From positions 248,001 to 312,000 of the forward strand of contig NZ_VITY01000005.1 of assembly GCF_007993935.1 (NCBI RefSeq): a stretch of 64,000 nt of DNA, in the 5' to 3' direction. The position numbers were made by a program, and so were the translations under genes. Under the pieces are notes generated by a model that saw nothing but the letters and a program-made list of their open reading frames with translations, had not been told where the DNA came from and did no database searches. The DNA is from Bradyrhizobium macuxiense. GTDB lineage: Bacteria > Pseudomonadota > Alphaproteobacteria > Rhizobiales > Xanthobacteraceae. Shown piece after piece: positions 1-7,093 of the stretch; position 1 is the first letter of the stretch; every line of letters begins with the position of its first letter.

Positions 1-2
1 AG

Positions 3-2252
3 GACTGGTCGTGGCCCTGCATCCTCGTCTTCGTGCGGGACTGGATGAAGCGCTCCGAGTTGAAGAACCATCCGGAGAAGCAGGACCAGCTGGTGCCGCC
101 GTTCCTGTATCTGCCGGATGGCCGCGTCGTGCCGACCTGCGTCGTCAAGGTCGATCCGAACGAGGGCAGCCCCGGCATCGTCGACCCGCCGGTGTTCAAG
201 AGCGACCTGGTCGGCGGCGGCTTCCCGGTCCAGACCATGATTCAGGGCAAGATCCATCGCGGCTCGATCGGCTGTCTCGTCACCAACGGCGAGACCGTGT
301 TCGCACTCTCCAACCGCCACGTGGTCGGCGCGGCCGGACGCGAGATCTTCGCCGGCTTCAAGAACACCGACCGGCGTCTCGGCGTCAGCGATGCGCTGCA
401 ACTCGGCAAGCGCGCCTTCAGCGACGTCTATCCCGGCTGGCCCGGCTCGCGCGTGGTGGCCAATCTCGATGCCGGATTGATCCGCGTCGACGACGTCAAG
501 GGCTGGACCGCGCAGATCTACGGCGTCGGCCAGGTCGGCGACGTCGTCGATCTCAATGTCGGCACCTTCCGCCTCGAGATCATCAACCAGCCGCTGATCG
601 CCTTCGGCGCGACCAGCGGATTGATGAAGGGCAAGATCATCGGCCTGTTCTATCGCTACAAGACCGTCGGCGGCATGGAATATGTCAGCGATTTCGTGAT
701 CGGTCCGCGCGACGGTGACACGCCGCTCAACAACTATCCCGGCGATTCCGGCACGGTCTGGTTTCTCGACGACCCCGACGCCAAGAAGAACGCCGGCGGC
801 GCGCGCATCCTCAGCCCGCTAGCGCTCGAATGGGGCGGCCAGGAATTGTTCGGGTCAGGCGGCAAGGTTCCGATGCAGGTGGCGCTCGGCATCTGCATGG
901 CGACGCTGTGCCGCGAGCTCGATGTCGAGTTGATCGGCGACTGGAATGCAGGCCACACCGAGTATTGGGGCGAGTGGGGACACGTCAAGATCGGCGCCTA
1001 CGCAACCGGCCTGATTGATGCGAAGCTGCCCAAGCTCTCGGCCATGATGGATGCCAATTCCGACAATATCGGCCTCGACGACAAGCTGCTTGCCGACCTC
1101 AAACCGTATCAGCACGGCACCTTCGCGCCGCTGGCCGACGTCGCCGACCTGGTCTGGCGCTTCACCCGGCACACCGACGAAAGCAACCATTTCGCCGACA
1201 TGGACAAGCCCGGCAAGGACGGCAAGACGCTGCTCGATCTCTGCGCCGAGTCGACGCGCAACGTCGATCCAAAAGTCTGGAACGACTATTACGACGGGAT
1301 CGGTGAGGACCGGCGCGGCGCGCTGCCGTTCCGGGTCTGGCAGATCTTCGACGAGATGGTCGAATACGCCGCCGCCAACAAAAAGCTGGAGTTCGTCTGC
1401 GCCGCGGGCATCGTCGCGCATTACATCGGCGATGCCTGCCAGCCGCTGCACATTTCGCAATTCCATCATGGCCTCGATCCGAACGACAAGAAGCACGCCA
1501 AGGTGCACAGCGTGTACGAGACCACGATGATCGGCCGCCACGGCAAGGATCTCATCAAGATGATCCCTGACGCGAAGACCAGCGACGTCGCGGAGATTGC
1601 TTCGGGTGCAACGCCGACCGGTCGCGATGCCGCCGTCGCCGTGGTCGCGCTGATGCAGCGAACCGTGAAGCGGCTGCCGCCGATGACGATCGTCAATTTG
1701 TTCAACTCCCATATGGGGAGCGGCCAGGTCGACGTGATGTGGTCGAAGCTGAAGGATGCCACGGCGGCCTGCATGCAGGACGGCGCCAAGACGCTTGCGA
1801 GAGTCTGGGAAGCGGCCTGGCGTGCCGGTGCGGGCGAAGATCGCGGGCAGGGCGGCAAGTTCGATCAGGGCAGCCTGAGCAAGCTCTACAACGACCCCAG
1901 CTTCCTGCCGGCGTATCCGCTCCAGCAGCTCACGCTGGATGCCAACGACCACATCGTGCCGGTCGGCGGAGCCGGAGCGCGGCGCCGGAGTGCGCCAATC
2001 GCACGCCGCGCGCGCCCGCCGGCCGCGAAGAAGGCAGCCAAGAAGGCTGCCAAAAACACGGCCAAGAATACGGCAAAGACTACGGCCAGGAGAGCGCCCA
2101 AGAAGGCTGTGGTGAAGGCCGTGGCGCGCAAGCGTCCGGTCGCGGCCGCTCCGGTTCGCCGCGCAGCCGCCAGCAAGAAGACCGCAACCAAGCGCGGCGC
2201 GGCCAGGAAGCGGTCGGTCGCAAAGACACACAAGGCGTCGCGCAAGCATTAG
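3..2252 (+). CDS. Trypsin-like protease / S1-P1-nuclease-like / basic-tail fusion protein (5' partial)
   Basis: The frame is open to the left edge, so the N-terminus is missing; residues below are counted from the GTG at 33. The first part (about 60-300) looks like a trypsin-fold protease, with SNRHVVG (His96), NLDAGLI (Asp146) and YPGDSGT (Ser239) in the correct order for a catalytic triad. The middle part (about 355-620) carries AHYIGDACQPLH (His463, Asp467, His473) and FTRHTDESNHFAD, a His/Asp pattern like the zinc-binding S1/P1 nuclease and phospholipase C fold. The last 90 residues are Lys/Ala/Arg-rich and resemble histone H1 or a nucleic-acid-binding tail. No signal peptide can be judged. 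Domain names rest on motifs read by eye: the protease motif is clear, the zinc domain is less certain, and the biological role is unknown. Confidence 0.7.
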   Translation, partial: DWSWPCILVFVRDWMKRSELKNHPEKQDQLVPPFLYLPDGRVVPTCVVKVDPNEGSPGIVDPPVFKSDLVGGGFPVQTMIQGKIHRGSIGCLVTNGETVFALSNRHVVGAAGREIFAGFKNTDRRLGVSDALQLGKRAFSDVYPGWPGSRVVANLDAGLIRVDDVKGWTAQIYGVGQVGDVVDLNVGTFRLEIINQPLIAFGATSGLMKGKIIGLFYRYKTVGGMEYVSDFVIGPRDGDTPLNNYPGDSGTVWFLDDPDAKKNAGGARILSPLALEWGGQELFGSGGKVPMQVALGICMATLCRELDVELIGDWNAGHTEYWGEWGHVKIGAYATGLIDAKLPKLSAMMDANSDNIGLDDKLLADLKPYQHGTFAPLADVADLVWRFTRHTDESNHFADMDKPGKDGKTLLDLCAESTRNVDPKVWNDYYDGIGEDRRGALPFRVWQIFDEMVEYAAANKKLEFVCAAGIVAHYIGDACQPLHISQFHHGLDPNDKKHAKVHSVYETTMIGRHGKDLIKMIPDAKTSDVAEIASGATPTGRDAAVAVVALMQRTVKRLPPMTIVNLFNSHMGSGQVDVMWSKLKDATAACMQDGAKTLARVWEAAWRAGAGEDRGQGGKFDQGSLSKLYNDPSFLPAYPLQQLTLDANDHIVPVGGAGARRRSAPIARRARPPAAKKAAKKAAKNTAKNTAKTTARRAPKKAVVKAVARKRPVAAAPVRRAAASKKTATKRGAARKRSVAKTHKASRKH

Positions 2253-2284
2253 GATCTGCGCCTGGCGACGGCCGATGTCGTGGC

Positions 2285-2314
2285 GGCGTCGAAGGTGTCG
2301 AGACCTTCGACGCC
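2285..2314 (+). terminator. 12-bp perfect hairpin after the fusion gene
   Basis: GGCGTCGAAGGT and ACCTTCGACGCC pair perfectly around a 6-nt loop, 33 nt after the stop codon of the fusion gene. There is no strong U-run after the stem, so it may be a 3' stabilising hairpin rather than an efficient intrinsic terminator. Confidence 0.5.
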
Positions 2315-2327
2315 GCACTTCGTTTGC

Positions 2328-2420
2328 ATGCATGTGGCTGCGCCGGGGTTTTCAAAATTTGTTGCAGACGACAGCGCGCGGTTGATCGCGGCGGTGAAGA
2401 AGATCGGCAAGGTCGAATAG
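2328..2420 (+). pseudogene. Possible C-terminal remnant of a Bug/TctC-type solute-binding protein
   Basis: A 30-codon stretch reads APGFSKFVADDSARLIAAV followed by KKIGKVE and a stop. This resembles the last helix of tripartite tricarboxylate (Bug) receptors, where a final helix of this type ends the protein. Nothing upstream in frame continues the protein, and the hairpin at 2285-2314 lies directly before it. I read it as a decayed fragment in the 319-base gap between two genes, but a chance resemblance is possible because the stretch is short. The rest of the gap to 2571 shows nothing else. Confidence 0.3.
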
Positions 2421-2571
2421 GGAACCTCAGTCCGTTCGCCTTCACATTTAGTTGTCCGCAACCTCGTTCCTTGCAACGATCCTTGGCCGCATTCATTTGC
2501 CAGCCTGAAGCAAATCGCCGCGCGGAACTTGCGCGTGCGCGGATCAATCACGTCGAACGAGGGCACTGTGC

Positions 2572-2946
2572 ATGAAGACGCAGCGGATCGTCCTGAGCGT
2601 AGCGATCGCGATCGGCGGCCTCGCCGCCGCAACGCCTGCGTGGTCGCAGGAGTATCGCGGAACCTGGGAACAGCAGATGGCGTGCACGCCGGATGTGTGG
2701 CGGCTCTGTGGCGATCAGATTCCCGACACCAACCGGATCGTCGCCTGCCTGCGACAGAACACGCCGCAACTTTCCAGCGGTTGTCGCGCCGTATTCGAGT
2801 CCAATGCAAGCACGCAGCAGCCGCAAACCCAGGGGCGCGCGCCGCAGCAGCACCCGCAGATGCAGCAACGGCCGCGCGCACCACGGCAGATCCAGCCGGC
2901 GCCGGTTGCGCCGCCGCGGCCGGCCCCCGGCGATGATGAGGACTAG
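2572..2946 (+). CDS. Small secreted Cys-motif protein with Gln/Pro-rich tail
   Basis: The 124-residue product starts with a clear Sec signal peptide (residues 1-25, cleavage likely after AWSQ). The mature part has one compact unit with four cysteines: ACTPDVWRLCGDQIP, then IVACLRQ, then SSGCRAVF. This spacing resembles the cysteine-rich (GLG1-like) repeats found in small secreted proteins of rhizobia. From residue 80 the chain is low-complexity Gln/Pro/Arg and ends in an acidic GDDED. It probably works in the periplasm; no enzymatic motif is visible. The stop codon lies inside a dispersed repeat copy (2944-3003). Confidence 0.7.
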   Translation: MKTQRIVLSVAIAIGGLAAATPAWSQEYRGTWEQQMACTPDVWRLCGDQIPDTNRIVACLRQNTPQLSSGCRAVFESNASTQQPQTQGRAPQQHPQMQQRPRAPRQIQPAPVAPPRPAPGDDED

Positions 2947-3003
2947 AGCGCTTTTGAGCGAAGTGGACGCCGGTTCGCGTAAGGAATACGCGTCAAACCA
3001 GAA
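2944..3003 (+). repeat. Dispersed repeat, family B copy 1
   Basis: Reads TAGAGCGCTTTTGAGCGAAG, then a CCGGTTCGCGT core, then ACGCGTCAAA. The same string recurs, diverged, at 43657-43714 and 45634-45691, and inverted at 19500-19591. The copy supplies the stop codon of the preceding gene. Confidence 0.75.
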
Positions 3004-3006
3004 TCC

Positions 3007-3474
3007 CTAAGACCTGACTTCGCAGACATCGACCCACTCGGCCGCGGTCAGCTCCGCCATCCGGTCGGGCGTGATGCGCACCGCGCTGTGTGTCGAGCCG
3101 GCGGCCGGCACCACGACGTCGAACGCCTTCAGCGATACATCGCAATAGACCGGCAGCGGCGTCTTCAGACCGAACGGACAGACGCCGCCGACCTCATGGC
3201 CGGTGATGTCGGCGACCTCGTCGAGGCCGAGCATCTTCGGCTTGCCGCCGAAAGCCGCCTTTACCTTCTTGTTGTCCATCCGCGATGTTCCGGCGGCGAC
3301 GATCAGCACCACGCGGTCGCCGACCCGCAGGCTCAGCGTCTTGGCGATCCGCGCCGGCTCGACGCCATAGGCCTCGGCCGCCAGCACGACGGTTGCGGAG
3401 CTCACAGCGGATTCGATCACGGTGATTTCGGGCGCCTTCTCGGCGAAGAAGGCGCGGACGGACTCGATGCTCAT
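3007..3474 (-). CDS. YbaK/EbsC-family aminoacyl-tRNA deacylase
   Basis: A single-domain 155-residue YbaK/proline--tRNA-ligase-associated protein. Family landmarks include AKTLSLRVGDRVVLIVAAGT near residue 45, DNKKVKAAF with the conserved lysine pair near residue 67, and GHEVGGVCPFGLKTPLPVY near residues 92-110, the usual substrate loop. Such proteins hydrolyse mischarged tRNA (Cys- or Ala-tRNA-Pro) in the cytoplasm. The length is normal. The gene starts 20 bases after the end of the haloacid dehalogenase gene on the same strand and may be the last gene of that run. The exact substrate cannot be told from sequence. Confidence 0.85.
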   Translation of the reverse strand: MSIESVRAFFAEKAPEITVIESAVSSATVVLAAEAYGVEPARIAKTLSLRVGDRVVLIVAAGTSRMDNKKVKAAFGGKPKMLGLDEVADITGHEVGGVCPFGLKTPLPVYCDVSLKAFDVVVPAAGSTHSAVRITPDRMAELTAAEWVDVCEVRS

Positions 3475-3494
3475 GAAGTTCAGGACCTTGCTAG

Positions 3495-4238
3495 TCAGGA
3501 TCTGGCAGACACCAGGGCAGGAAGCTCGGAGAGGCCGTGGATCCGGTGATCGGGCACGACGCCGAGCTCGTCCATCTGGGTACGCAGCGCCTTGAACATC
3601 GTCAATGGGGCGACCGTCTCGCTCTCGACGCAGGCCAGCGCCATCGCTTCCGGCGCCACCCGTTCGATCCAGGCGACACTGAGTCCAAACGCCTTGGCGC
3701 CGCAGGCGTCCCAGGGATTGGAGGAGATGAAGAGCACCTCCGCAGGAGGTATTTTCAACACTTCTTCGATCAGCGTGTAGGCCTCGGGCGCCGGCTTGAA
3801 CACCTTGTGGGCGTCGACGCTGATGGTTGCATCGAGCAGCCGGTCGAGCCCCGAATTGCGCACCAGCGCGTTCAGCATGTCAGGGCTGCCGTTGGAGAGG
3901 ATCGCGAGCTTCTTGTCCTTCATCGCCTCGAGCGCTGCGACCGCATCCGGATACAGCGCCAGATGCTGGTACTTGTCGATGATGCGGGCGAAGGTTGCTT
4001 CGTCATATTGCAGGCCGAGGCAGCGCAGCGTGTAGGCGAGGGAATCGCGGGTTGCGACGGCGAAATCCTGGTAGCGCCGCATCAGCGTGCGCAGCCAGGA
4101 ATATTCGAGCTGCTTGATGCGCCAGATCTGCGTGATGATGTCGCCATAGCCGGGGAACGCATCCTCGGTGACATCGGCCACGGACTGGACGTCATAGAGC
4201 GTACCATAGGCGTCGAAGACGATTGCTTTGATTGTCAT
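3495..4238 (-). CDS. Haloacid dehalogenase, type II ((S)-2-haloacid dehalogenase family)
   Basis: A 247-residue HAD enzyme. Motif I is FDAYGTLYD with nucleophile Asp9, motif II is LSNGSPD (Ser115-Asn116), the conserved lysine lies in HKVFKPAPEAY (Lys148), and motif III is SSNPWDACGAKAFG (near 172-185). The all-helical cap between motifs I and II, and the Asn/Asp motif III, match L-2-haloacid dehalogenases, which release halide from short 2-haloacids and leave the inverted hydroxy acid. Its start overlaps the end of the upstream dienelactone hydrolase gene by 4 bases (ATGA), so the two are translationally coupled. The real physiological substrate may not be halogenated. Confidence 0.85.
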   Translation of the reverse strand: MTIKAIVFDAYGTLYDVQSVADVTEDAFPGYGDIITQIWRIKQLEYSWLRTLMRRYQDFAVATRDSLAYTLRCLGLQYDEATFARIIDKYQHLALYPDAVAALEAMKDKKLAILSNGSPDMLNALVRNSGLDRLLDATISVDAHKVFKPAPEAYTLIEEVLKIPPAEVLFISSNPWDACGAKAFGLSVAWIERVAPEAMALACVESETVAPLTMFKALRTQMDELGVVPDHRIHGLSELPALVSARS

Positions 4239-5077
4239 TGTGATCTCTCTTGCCCGCCGATCGTCGCATACAGGAATTTCCGCAAGGCGTCGACGGATTG
4301 GTCCCGTGCGGCCTCGTTGAATTCGAGGTGATGACCAAGCAGCGTCCGGGGCGTGCCAAAAGCTGGCACGTCGAAATCATGATAGGCGCCGGGATAGACG
4401 ATGAGTTTGATTGGATACCCTGTGTCCTTCCGGCGCGAGATTCCGTAGTCGTCGCGGCCCTCGGCCAGGCTCAGGCATTCCCTGGCCGGCGTCCAATCGT
4501 CGAGCTCGCCGACCATGATCAGCGTCGGCACCGTCATGTCACCCTTGATGTTGAGGCAGGGCGGGTAGAACGCCACGGCGGCACGGAATTTCTCAGTCGC
4601 GTTACGTTCGATCGCCCCGCGCTCCACCGAGAACAGGGCAAGCTCGGCGCCTTGCGAGAACCCGACCACCGCGACGCGGGCAGGATCGACGGACGATTGC
4701 CGTGCCAGGAAACTCAGCGCGCGATAGGCGTCATTGACGGTTGCGGCCGGCGGCCCGCTCGCGCAGGCACTTGTGATGCCGCGCGGTCCGAACCGGTCGA
4801 CCGTGAGCGTGACATAACCCCAGGCTGCCAACAGCCTGCCCCAACGCTCGTCGAGTTGTTTGAAGAACCCGCTGCAGCCGTGCAGCAGCACGACCGCAGG
4901 AGAGGGGCCTGGCCCGTCCGGCAATCGCAGATAGCCTTGCAGCGGTTGCGCGCTTGCGAGCGGGGTCTCGAATTCGACGAAGGCGGGCGGCTGCCCCGCG
5001 CCAGCCGCATGGTCCGGCCCTGCGCTTCCGATCAGAAGCACGGCGAGGGATGCGGCAAGTCCGGTGAAGTTCGCCAT
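4235..5077 (-). CDS. Secreted dienelactone hydrolase family protein
   Basis: A 280-residue alpha/beta hydrolase with a signal peptide (about residues 1-25). Landmarks are the oxyanion turn VVLLHGCSG (near 62-70), the nucleophile elbow VVGFSQGAEL with Ser141, the acid GELDDWTP (near 193) and the catalytic histidine in YPGAYHDFD (His233). The dienelactone hydrolase family is best known for carboxymethylenebutenolidase, but members with export signals usually have unassigned ester or lactone substrates. The 4-base overlap with the following dehalogenase suggests a shared operon. A diverged relative that has lost the nucleophile sits at 58710-59540. Confidence 0.82.
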   Translation of the reverse strand: MANFTGLAASLAVLLIGSAGPDHAAGAGQPPAFVEFETPLASAQPLQGYLRLPDGPGPSPAVVLLHGCSGFFKQLDERWGRLLAAWGYVTLTVDRFGPRGITSACASGPPAATVNDAYRALSFLARQSSVDPARVAVVGFSQGAELALFSVERGAIERNATEKFRAAVAFYPPCLNIKGDMTVPTLIMVGELDDWTPARECLSLAEGRDDYGISRRKDTGYPIKLIVYPGAYHDFDVPAFGTPRTLLGHHLEFNEAARDQSVDALRKFLYATIGGQERSQ

Positions 5078-5113
5078 GAACCACCTCCGAAGCTTGCCGC
5101 CAACAATACTCCC

Positions 5114-5998
5114 TTAAATCCCCAAAATCTTCCGCGCGTTCGCCTTCAAAACTTTCGGCCGGATCTCCTCGCGGATGTCGAGCTTGGCGAAATCGGCGAG
5201 CCAGCGATCCGGCGTGATGACCGGCCAGTCGGAGCCGAACAGCATCTTGTCCTGCAGGATCGAGTTGATGTAGCGCACCAGGATCGGCGGGAAATATTTC
5301 GGAGACCAGCCGGAGAGGTCGATATAGACGTTCGGCTTGTGAGTCGCGACCGACAGCGCCTCTTCCTGCCAGGGGAAGGAGGGATGCGCGAGGATGATCT
5401 TGAGGTCGGGGAAATCGGCCGCGACGTCGTCCATGTACATCGGGTTGGAATATTTCAGCCGCATCCCCATGCCGCCCGGCATGCCGGAGCCGACGCCGGT
5501 CTGGCCGGTGTGGAACAGCGCGATCGCGCCGCCGTCATTGATCGCCTCATAGAGCGGGTACGCCATGCGGTCGTTGGCGTAGAAGCCCTGCATGGTCGGA
5601 TGGAATTTGAAGCCGCGGACGCCGTAGTCCTCGATCAGCCTTCGGGCCTCGCGCACGCCGAGCTTGCCCTTGTGCGGGTCGATCGAGACGAACGGGATCA
5701 GGACGTCGAGATGATCGGATGCGACCTCGAGCATTTCGAGATTGTTGTAGCGGCGAAAGCCGGTCTCACGTTCGGCGTCGACCGGGAAGATCACCGCAGC
5801 GATGTTCTTCGACCGGTAGTAGGCGGCGGTCTCCGGCACGGTCGGCGGATGCTTGTGCGGCGACTTGAAATAGTCGGCCATCTGCGCCTGGAAATCGTCA
5901 TAGCCGTCATCGCCATGCATGCCGCACGGCTCCTCGGCATGGGTGTGGATGTCGATCGCGACGACTTTCTCGATGTCAGGCAGTTTGAGCTTGGGCAT
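5114..5998 (-). CDS. Amidohydrolase family 2 protein (TIM-barrel, decarboxylase-like)
   Basis: A 294-residue amidohydrolase-2 protein. It has the metal-binding strand AIDIHTHAEE (His18, His20), a mid-barrel histidine FKFHPTMQG, LAHPSFPWQEE and a closing aspartate in FGSDWPVITP. The family includes aromatic acid decarboxylases (ACMSD-like) and hydrolases acting on ring compounds; the precise reaction is not readable here. I chose the ATG at 5998 because GGGGAAG stands just before it and the sequence matches from MPKLKL onward. A perfect 13-base palindrome 42 bases upstream (6040-6052) is a likely operator. Confidence 0.8.
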   Translation of the reverse strand: MPKLKLPDIEKVVAIDIHTHAEEPCGMHGDDGYDDFQAQMADYFKSPHKHPPTVPETAAYYRSKNIAAVIFPVDAERETGFRRYNNLEMLEVASDHLDVLIPFVSIDPHKGKLGVREARRLIEDYGVRGFKFHPTMQGFYANDRMAYPLYEAINDGGAIALFHTGQTGVGSGMPGGMGMRLKYSNPMYMDDVAADFPDLKIILAHPSFPWQEEALSVATHKPNVYIDLSGWSPKYFPPILVRYINSILQDKMLFGSDWPVITPDRWLADFAKLDIREEIRPKVLKANARKILGI

Positions 5999-6039
5999 TC
6001 GGCTTCCCCGGCGGCGTGTTTGTTGGTGATGGAAAATAA

Positions 6040-6052
6040 TTATATGATATAA
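6040..6052 (-). promoter_or_regulatory. Palindromic operator candidate before the amidohydrolase gene
   Basis: TTATAT-G-ATATAA is a perfect 13-base palindrome in an otherwise GC-rich setting, 42-54 bases upstream of the start codon on the minus strand. Its form recalls GntR (FadR/FCD) operators. No regulator gene is adjacent, so the assignment is inference. Confidence 0.45.
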
Positions 6053-6456
6053 CGATTTTCGCAAGCGGTCTGGTTGATGGGGGCGTGGTTTGCGGATTGA
6101 TCCGGTTCGGCTGGGAAAGTCCGCCGGGATCGGTCAGGGCCCGGCCCGCAAGCACGATTCGGTGCTGTCCGTATTTAAGCCCCCGTGTCCTAAGCTGAAT
6201 TTGAAAGTGTCCTAGTTCGGATTCACCGAACGGAAACCATGGTTTAGCTGCCGTTCTCGGTAGGACTACCGAACGGCGGTCACCGAATGTTCTGCCCATC
6301 CACGGCTCTTATGCCGGTATAGGATTCACTATGCAGTTTGTGCCAGTTCCCGACCGGAGTTCTCCGTGGGTGAACTGAGTTCCCGAAAACGATCCGGAAC
6401 GGACCCATTCCTTGACGGTTGGATAGCCGTGATCCTCGAAGATGGGAGATCATGGG
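6053..6456. other. Gene-free left flank of the accessory island, with TGTCCTA and ACCGAACGG motifs
   Basis: About 400 bases without a supported gene. TGTCCTAA (6186) and TGTCCTAG (6208) stand 22 bases apart in the same orientation. ACCGAACGG occurs at about 6222 and 6259, the second copy being part of a near-palindrome, and a diverged ACCGAATG follows. Such clustered short repeats are seen at the ends of some transposable elements (for example the multiple terminal repeats of IS21-type elements), but no transposase lies next to them here. Confidence 0.4.
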
Positions 6457-6627
6457 ATGTTCAAAGCAGAACAAACCACCGTCCGGTGCAAGTGCGGGCA
6501 AGAGCTGACGAACCTCCGCCTTCTCGTTGACAGCCAGACGGGAACGCGATTTTTGACTGAGCGCTGCGAGGCGTGCGGAGAGATCGCCATCATTCTGGCA
6601 AACGCCAGCTCCAGCACCGATGTGTGA
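6457..6627 (+). CDS. Small protein with two Cys pairs (zinc-ribbon-like)
   Basis: A 56-codon ORF with CKCGQEL near the start and RCEACGEIAI near the end. The two CxC/CxxC pairs about 28 residues apart suggest a small zinc ribbon. The ATG at 6457 follows GGGAG at a workable distance; an in-frame ATG at 6442 is the alternative. The last codons overlap the next small ORF (ATGTGTGA), so the two are coupled. Composition is less GC-rich than in the flanking chromosome, as in the rest of the island. I do not recognise a named family. Confidence 0.5.
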   Translation: MFKAEQTTVRCKCGQELTNLRLLVDSQTGTRFLTERCEACGEIAIILANASSSTDV

Positions 6628-6775
6628 CAAGTGTGCGCAGCTTGACGAGAAGATCGCACACATCCGCATGCTGGCCTCACAGATAGTCGATCAGTTCACC
6701 TTGGACGCGATTGCTGCCCTCGTTGAGGATTACGAAACGCAGAAGCGCGATCTGCATCCCGAACCGAAAGAGTAA
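6620..6775 (+). CDS. Small hypothetical protein, 51 residues, overlapping the previous gene
   Basis: The ATG at 6620 overlaps the stop of the preceding ORF by 8 bases. The product starts MCDKCAQLDEKIAHIRMLAS, with a CxxC pair, then continues as a charged, probably helical chain ending in EPKE. The stop codon is followed at once by a strong hairpin (6776-6795), which supports a real cistron end. Function is unknown; it could act with the overlapping zinc-ribbon-like protein. Confidence 0.5.
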   Translation: MCDKCAQLDEKIAHIRMLASQIVDQFTLDAIAALVEDYETQKRDLHPEPKE

Positions 6776-6795
6776 GGCCGCCCCGGTTGGCGGCC
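6776..6795 (+). terminator. Hairpin after the two overlapping small ORFs
   Basis: GGCCGCC and GGCGGCC pair around a 6-nt loop, followed by TCATTC. Nearly the same hairpin recurs at 7070-7093 after the next small gene, so the terminator appears to be duplicated. Confidence 0.6.
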
Positions 6796-6895
6796 TCATT
6801 CGTGGGTGAACGGGTTCCGAAAGTTAATCTGCGTTATTGTTTGCGGAGTTCCGCATGCACTAATTTCCTTGGCGCAGGCAGGGAAACGCGCGCCC

Positions 6896-7069
6896 ATGAA
6901 GGACATGAAGGCGCACTTGGAGAAGCTTCGCATAGAAGCGGAAGAGTGCGAATTAATCAGCAAGCTCGCGACCAACGCGACCAAGAAACATCTATTTGCC
7001 AAGCTGGCTGCCCATCACCGCACGCTCGCTAACGAAGTCGAGCGAGCGATGCAAAATCCTAAACAGTGA
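6896..7069 (+). CDS. Small helical protein, 57 residues
   Basis: The ORF starts MKDMKAHLEKLRIEAEECE and ends in HLFAKLAAHHRTLANEVERA followed by a short tail. The second half is an amphipathic helix of a type common in small Bradyrhizobium proteins of unknown function (pattern AKLAxHxxxLAxEVERA). The ATG at 6896 is chosen because upstream codons in the frame do not look coding; a second ATG at 6905 is possible. The gene is bracketed by two near-identical terminator hairpins. Confidence 0.5.
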   Translation: MKDMKAHLEKLRIEAEECELISKLATNATKKHLFAKLAAHHRTLANEVERAMQNPKQ

Positions 7070-7093
7070 GGCCGCCTCAGTTGGCGGCCTCTT
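7070..7093. terminator. Shared bidirectional terminator hairpin
   Basis: GAGGCCGCC and GGCGGCCTC pair around TCAGTT, followed on the plus strand by TTTCATTTT. It lies exactly between the convergent ends of the small plus-strand gene (ends 7069) and the minus-strand P63C gene (ends 7094). Confidence 0.75.

Noticed and set aside
855..2333. 492-codon open frame on the minus strand
   Set aside because: It mirrors the third-position GC pattern of the fusion gene on the plus strand, its protein is Arg/Ala/Leu-rich without any motif, and it crosses the intergenic hairpin.
4250..6052. 600-codon open frame on the plus strand opposite the hydrolase and amidohydrolase genes
   Set aside because: It runs antisense across two recognised genes and a gene border; the translation has no domain and is a GC-skewed shadow.
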